A stretch of 64,000 nt of DNA from Datisca glomerata (taxonomy: Eukaryota; Streptophyta; Magnoliopsida; Cucurbitales; Datiscaceae), in the NCBI GenBank assembly GCA_003255025.1, contig QANY01013656.1:1-64000 (forward strand), written 5' to 3'. This document shows, piece by piece, positions 59,124 to 64,000 of the stretch (its first letter is position 1; every line of letters begins with the position of its first letter). Position numbers and translations under genes: made by a program. A model generated the notes under the pieces. The model had not been told where the DNA came from. It did not search any database and was given only the letters and a program-made list of their open reading frames with translations.

Positions 59124-60350
59124 TGGAGTTGGACAGCATGAATTGATAACACTTGATTAATAAACTATCAATATGAGATATTGGATTTATAGGTGAAGGC
59201 AATACATCAAGTAGATCTTTCACAATTAAATACTCCTGAATAGATATTGTGTTCTCATATATCTTCTCAGTGATTGCCTCTGGAGCAGCCCTCCATTTTC
59301 CATGTTGTATTTAGTCCCAAAATCCTGCGATAATAAGAATATAAACACTTCAATTTTAGTGAGATAAAAGCTCTAAGTCTCTAACATGTAGTGAGATTGT
59401 GAGAGTGTTGATCCATCAACATAACTTGGAGATAATCTCTAGAGCAGCTTCCATATCACTCAAGTTTTTATTTTCAATGTAAGAAATTCTATTAAAGCTG
59501 ATGATATGAATATCTTGACCAATTATAATAAAGGGTCTGACAAGCTGTACAAGCAAGAGGGAGAGAAAGCACTTATAAAAAACAACCTGGGTTAAAAGTA
59601 AAAAATTTACATATAAAATTTTAACCAAAATCCTGATGATCTGGTCACGAGTAACCACAAAAATTACTCATAAGAAACATAATCTAGATAACATATACGG
59701 GGGATTCATCAAGGACGTAAAATATGCTCTTAATCAAAGAATATAACAGTTTAAATGCTTTGAATTCAAAGCTTTTGCAAATTCTACACACTTCAACAGC
59801 AAAGGAATCGAAATGGAGATAATTCCAAGTAAATAAAACAACTGAAGAAAGTAAAACACAATAATCTGAAGTGGGATCGAACACAAAAAAATTTGAAGTA
59901 CCTTGATAGAGATCTTGTGGTCACTCTCGGGCCTCTTAAACTGCTTCATGACCTTTTTTGATGGCAAAGGCATGACCATTTTCGCTTACCCACATAGATC
60001 TTGCGGTTACTCCGGGGCCTCTTAAGCCCATTTGTTGTAATGAATCTCTTTAGAGTTTGAAGAACCCTAGGTCCTCTCGTGAGAGCTCAACGACGCTCCA
60101 TTGATGAGACATAGAGAGAGATAAGAGAAGAGAAGTGAGAGAGAGAGAGAGTGAGAGAGAGAGAGAGAGAAGAGAAGTGACACGAGAGAGAACCCTGGTT
60201 CTCTCGATCGCCTCTCTCTATCGCAGATCTGAAAGTGTGATATGAGAGTGTGAAATGTAAAGTTAATTGATTATGGTTAGAATATTAAGTGTCAATTTCA
60301 TAATTAGAGTAATTTCAGTACACTTTAGTTTTACGCTGGCATAATAAGTA
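59124..60350. other. Interior of the CACTA element, no recognised domain
   Basis: Minus-strand frames at 59416-59658 and 59684-59979 are AT-rich and not recognised. A short sequence (AGATCTTG-GGT-ACTC-CGGGCCTCTTAA) occurs twice, at about 59910-59938 and 59997-60025, so a small duplication is present. Confidence 0.3.
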
Positions 60351-60489
60351 AGCTTATTATGATAGTTAAGTAAAACCTGTCATATTAGCTAAATTTTTTT
60401 TTTTTACATTTTAGAGCCTTTTTTACATGACAGGTTTAAGAAACCTGATTCTAATATTATGTTGTCATCTAAAATCAATTTTGTAGCAA

Positions 60490-60731
60490 TGAGTAGTCAC
60501 CGCTAACTCCCCGTGAAAATACCAACATGTATAACCACTTATAATCCCATTACATATCAGGTGTTCACAGACGACGTCTCTAGTCATACGATAACAATGA
60601 ACACACCAGTAACAAGGACAAGATATATATCCATCACTTGATCCTCTCTCAAAGGTAAAGTCCATAAACTAATCTACTCCATCTTGATATGCCTTACTAA
60701 ATCTTGATTTTGTCATCCAACTCTTATCCAT
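60490..60731 (-). pseudogene. Transposase-associated domain (Tnp_assoc) start of a CACTA transposase
   Basis: From the ATG at 60731 the minus strand reads MDKSWMTKSRFSKAYQDG, a stop (TAG), then FMDFTFERGSSDGYISCPCYWCVHC and VVCEHLICNGIISGYTCWYFHGE. The CPCxxC and HL-x(3)-G-x(3)-GY-x-x-W-x-x-HGE pattern is the transposase-associated zinc-finger-like domain at the N-terminus of Tnp2. It is cut at about 60493 by a different CACTA-type end (CATTGCTACAAAATTG on the minus strand). The Tnp2 catalytic domain is not found. Confidence 0.75.
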
Positions 60732-61690
60732 TGCAGCCCTCAAAGCTTAAAGAAGACCAAACAAATAGAATAATGTTGTAAGATAAGAGAACTTTGCATG
60801 ACTTCTTCTGGGTTCTGCCCACCCGAACACAATAAATTTAGAAGCGATTTTTTGTCCTCTTCATTGTCTGTCATCAAATTTTTTAAAACACCACTCCTAA
60901 GACTCCCACATTCATAATTTTGTTATTTACCACAATTTCAATTTTCCTTTCTGATTTTTGTTATTCACCACAATTTCCAACCAAATAAATTATTCCATTG
61001 ATAAATTGAGATATGCATGACAAAACTCATTACTAAAATTTTATAAAATGAAAATTGGTGAACTGACCAGATTATGATCCATCAGATCCTAAAGAACCAT
61101 AGATCCAGAGCTGATTGGTCTCTATATATTGTTTCCCCTTCCTTTTAATAGTTGTTAGTAAAATATTTTAAAAACAAATTGAACAAACAAACAGATCGCA
61201 AGAACAACCAAAACCAAATTTCTCAATACCTATAGCTAAACCTGTTTCTTGAGCTAGTAAGGTTAAATTGATACAAATTAATACATGAAAATGGTCTTGA
61301 TTTTCATGAAAGAAACTATAAAAAAAAAATCAAGGAAAGGTTTCAAAGGTGCTTCATCAGAAAATCCTATGAAAATTACAAGAAGATTTAAAGAAAAGTG
61401 CATGATCTAATAAGTAATCTATTACCTCTCTTTCATTCCAGAAGCAACACTAGCAAAAAATAATACCAACAAAAAATCCAATAAAAACATCCAAAACCAA
61501 AACCACATAAACCCCAACATAATCACAAATGCTTTCTTTAAGGCCAACATAAAATAAAAAACAAAACCAAACCCACAAAAATACACAACGAAAACAACTA
61601 AAATTCATAAATCTTTCCCATCAAACTCATCATAAGAGAAAAACACAGATAATCAAATAGGAAACCTGAAACTCACTGACCAAGAATTTA
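60731..61690. other. Upstream part of the CACTA transposase gene
   Basis: Non-coding, AT-rich. Probably leader or intron of the transposase gene on the minus strand. Confidence 0.35.
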
Positions 61691-61699
61691 GCAGGAAAC

Positions 61700-61915
61700 C
61701 CACGTACAGATCGGGGCTAGGCGGGGATGAGCTACGGTGAGGAGGACACGGGATGAGCTACGGCTGAGCTACCTCTGTCGGGGCTGAGATCGCCTGTCAA
61801 ACTTCACGGAAGATGAGGACCATGGGCTGAGCTACGATGAGGAGGACACACAAGATGAGGACCACGGGTTGAGCTACAACGAGGAGATCGCTTGTCATTG
61901 AAGTTCGCTAGTGCA
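61700..61915. repeat. GC-rich imperfect repeats (GGATGAGCTACGG)
   Basis: GATGAGCTACGGTGAGGAGGACACGGGATGAGCTACGG and several GGGCTGAGCTACGATGAGGAGG variants form an imperfect minisatellite. It lies at the expected 5' end of the minus-strand transposase gene. Confidence 0.7.
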
Positions 61916-61989
61916 GGGGAAAATGGGGAAGAAGGGTTTCCTAGGCGTGGGTTAAAATTAATTTAGGATTTTCTATTGCTATGGTTTTT

Positions 61990-62330
61990 AAAAATCGTAG
62001 CAATATAACATATCCCGACGGTTCGGTCGAACCGTCGGTGAAACCGGTCGAGTTTCTCTTCCAACTGCAACGATTCAACCAAACCGTCACAAAAAAAGTC
62101 CAACAAGCACCTCTGTCTTGACGGTTAACCTAAACCGTCTAAATGTGTGTAAAAAGGTTTATTACCGAGGGTTCAATAAAATCATCGACATATCTGAAGC
62201 AATTCCGACGGTTTGCGTTTAACTGTCGGCATATATCCCACATTTGTGATGGTTAGTTAAACCTTCATAATTATTTCTCTTTTTAAACAATTAATGACAG
62301 TTGAACAAACCGTCCAATATTAGATTTTTC
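61990..62330. repeat. Right subterminal palindrome cluster of the CACTA element
   Basis: CCCGACGGTTCGGTCGAACCGTCGG, GACGGTTAACCTAAACCGTC and related motifs, in the same family as those at the left end. This supports pairing of the two ends. Confidence 0.75.
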
Positions 62331-62338
62331 TTGTAGTG

Positions 62339-63228
62339 TATCTGGTTAAGTTAATTATTAACTTTCATTTTGATATCAATAATTAGACTTTAATTATGAA
62401 AGGCTGCTATAGACTTAAAGTTTGGCACCAATGTGTTACACATTGTAGGAAAACTAGACGAGCTTTAAACTTTAATAAAGAGGTAAATTTAATTTTTTCA
62501 TACTTCCTACTTATTACTAAATTAAATGTTTAATTAGAGATGAGGTCAGCTTCCAAAAACATAAGTCATATTTTTTCTTATTATTAGTAAAGAAACTTTT
62601 AACTTTTTGGTCCTTTGAAACTTTTAGATTTGACCTCAAACGCATGCTTAACTAAATCTCAATACATTGCCTATTAGGTATTTGCTCAATTATGAAAACT
62701 GGGGTAGGGTAGGGTCTCTTTAAATTCGAAATAAATCCCCTTTTTTGGAGACAGACAGAAATTGATTGATCTCTCGCGTCTTCAAATTAAGACTTTTATT
62801 AAAATAATCGCTTAATAATTCACGTGGAAATATGTAATAGCACTTAAAATAATTGAATTCTTGACCATTTTTTGTTGCTTCACTTTTATGGATGATTTTT
62901 TATGTACTTGATGGGTAGATCAATCAGTATTCACATCTTTTTCTTATGATATTGTTTTGGTCTATGCTTTCTTTGAATCTTGAAAAATATAAAAGAAAAT
63001 AAAAACGAGAGAGAAGTAAGTGAAATTAGAGAATAAATGTAAGAAAATTGATAATATATATAGTAAAATATATTATATAATTAATTTTCTCTATATATTT
63101 CTAAAGATCCGAAATAGTGAAAATGTAACCCTTCATATTTTACTTTTTTATATGATCTAAACATAGCCTACTGATCCAATATATCATTTTCGAACATTAT
63201 CAGTTTACTTCCCAAAGAAAGGGAATTG
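62339..63228. other. No gene seen
   Basis: AT-rich right flank of the CACTA element. Confidence 0.3.
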
Positions 63229-63550
63229 AAAAAACGAAGCGACAAGAATTATAGGAGAAAATTCTGAATCTTTGAATGCGATTTCTTTTCCATTTTGAAT
63301 GCGATTTTTTCTGCTTTCTCAATCTTCTTGTTACCATTGTTGCTGGGCAGCTGATATTATCTTATTGAAGCTCTGTTCTTCTTTATATATAGAGGGTTTT
63401 GAAGAGAAGAAAGAAGCAGAAAAATTGAAGAAAATCGTAAAACAGTTCAAACCCAGATTGAGAAAGCAGAAAAATCGCATTCAAAATGGAAAAGAAATCG
63501 CATTCAAAGATTCAGAATTTTCTCCTATAATTCTTGTCGCTTCGTTTTTT
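63229..63550. repeat. Near-perfect long inverted repeat (97-bp arms, 129-bp loop)
   Basis: Left arm 63229-63325 and right arm 63455-63550 are complementary along their entire length except for one extra T in the left arm (63305-63310, six T against five). The loop is 63326-63454. A transcript from either strand would form a long hairpin. No TIR-element hallmarks or target duplication are visible. Possible explanations are a young inverted duplication making small RNAs, or a foldback element. The open frame at 63299-63586 that crosses it appears accidental. Confidence 0.9.
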
Positions 63551-64000
63551 AGTAGCAATCGACTAAAAGAAAACAAACCCCAGTGAAATTTCAAAAAAAA
63601 AAATCCAAAAATGCAAAGAGGAGAAGGAATGGATCGAAGAGGAGATGGGGATCTGAGACTGGGGTTTTGGTTTTTGAGTAGTGTTTGGTCATTAGAGTCA
63701 GATATCCAAAGTTAGACGTTGTTTTGAGAAAAATTATTATGAATTTTATACAGTTTAGAGTTAGAACTATAATATTCTATAGTTTAACATTTAAAATATT
63801 TATTAAGGAGTTATAAAATTATAATTAAAAAAAAAACTATTCTTGTACGGAATTGCCGGTTGAATTGGCATACTTGAGTTTTTTTACCTTTAATAGACAA
63901 CATGATGAATAGTACGAGGAATCACTGTTTAAGTTAAAAAGCAAACAAGTATTGGTACTGCCTACCTACAATGTAGGTGATCCATCCCATCACATGCTGC
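63551..64000. other. Right edge, no firm gene
   Basis: A short frame from an ATG near 63611 (MQRGEGMDRRGDGD...) could be the start of a peptide but has no support. Confidence 0.25.

Larger units (their letters stand above)
55037..62338. mobile_element. CACTA transposon, 7.3 kb, defective, with minus-strand genes
   Basis: The left end is CACTACAAGAAAATCTG and the right end ...GATTTTTCTTGTAGTG, matching as 13-bp inverted ends (CACTACAAGAAAA). Flanking triplets are TGT (55034-55036) and TAT (62339-62341), a 3-bp duplication with one mismatch. Both subterminal regions (55085-55440 and 61990-62330) are full of GACGGTTT/AAACCGTC palindromes. Genes inside run on the minus strand: a Tnp_assoc start near 60731 and a PTTA-type gene at 55690-57190. 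Other CACTA-like ends occur inside (58830-59123 and around 60493), so further elements have nested in it. Confidence 0.9.

Noticed and set aside
62700..62780. GGGTAGGGTAGGGT-like run as a telomere or quadruplex site
   Set aside because: Only a short GGGGTAGGGTAGGGTC run, too short and too few G-tracts to call.
1..64000. Clustered regularly spaced repeats that might suggest CRISPR, or an operon-type defence system
   Set aside because: All arrays are minisatellites or transposon subterminal repeats, and the gene content is clearly from a plant nucleus.

Overview
This window is nuclear DNA of a flowering plant, most likely a eudicot. It is AT-rich and packed with plant-type transposons (Ty3/gypsy of the Tat type, Ty1/copia, Helitron, CACTA, hAT-like and Mutator-like elements). 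It also carries plant gene families: BAHD acyltransferases, a P-class PPR protein, a small LEA-like protein and a plant aspartyl protease relic. I see no bacterial or organellar operon structure, no tRNA or rRNA gene and no CRISPR array.

Layout. 1-8783 is the 3' part of a decayed Tat-type Ty3/gypsy retrotransposon. It runs from protease through RT, RNase H, a second RNase H-like domain and integrase to a 3' UTR with about eight tandem repeats, a polypurine tract and a 2.1-kb 3' LTR. About 8784-20378 is a dead Helitron (Rep/helicase) split by three insertions: an hAT-like element that itself holds a piece of gypsy LTR (10646-11752), a CACTA element (13016-16880, target duplication GTG) and a 2.2-kb unclassified insertion (about 17378-19580). 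20379-31000 mixes copia fragments with the first copy of a segmental duplication.

The central feature is that duplication: 20907-26063 and 32239-37396 are about 5.16 kb each and almost identical. Each carries one intact intronless BAHD acyltransferase gene (22446-23807 and 33778-35139), differing by two amino acids. Copy B lies beside a three-unit tandem array (35778-39950) that contains hAT-type MITEs; copy A is cut off inside unit 2 of that array. Copy A is joined to a copia RT fragment through a 5-bp microhomology.

39951-48300 is the gene-like part: a GC-rich island, an intronless PPR gene (41055-43553), a two-exon LEA-like gene on the minus strand (45196-45589) and an aspartyl protease pseudogene on the minus strand (46887-47830). 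48299-51596 holds a family of long-TIR elements; the largest encloses a 1.2-kb minisatellite with regular higher-order structure. 55037-62338 is a large CACTA element with decayed transposase genes on the minus strand. 63229-63550 can fold into a near-perfect hairpin with 97-bp arms.

The working genes are probably the two BAHD enzymes (specialised metabolism), the PPR protein (organelle RNA metabolism) and the LEA-like protein (stress or desiccation). I see no sign that they act in one pathway. Nothing here clearly amounts to a new multi-gene system. The points most worth checking are the recent BAHD duplication, the hairpin near the right edge and the minisatellite inside the long-TIR element.
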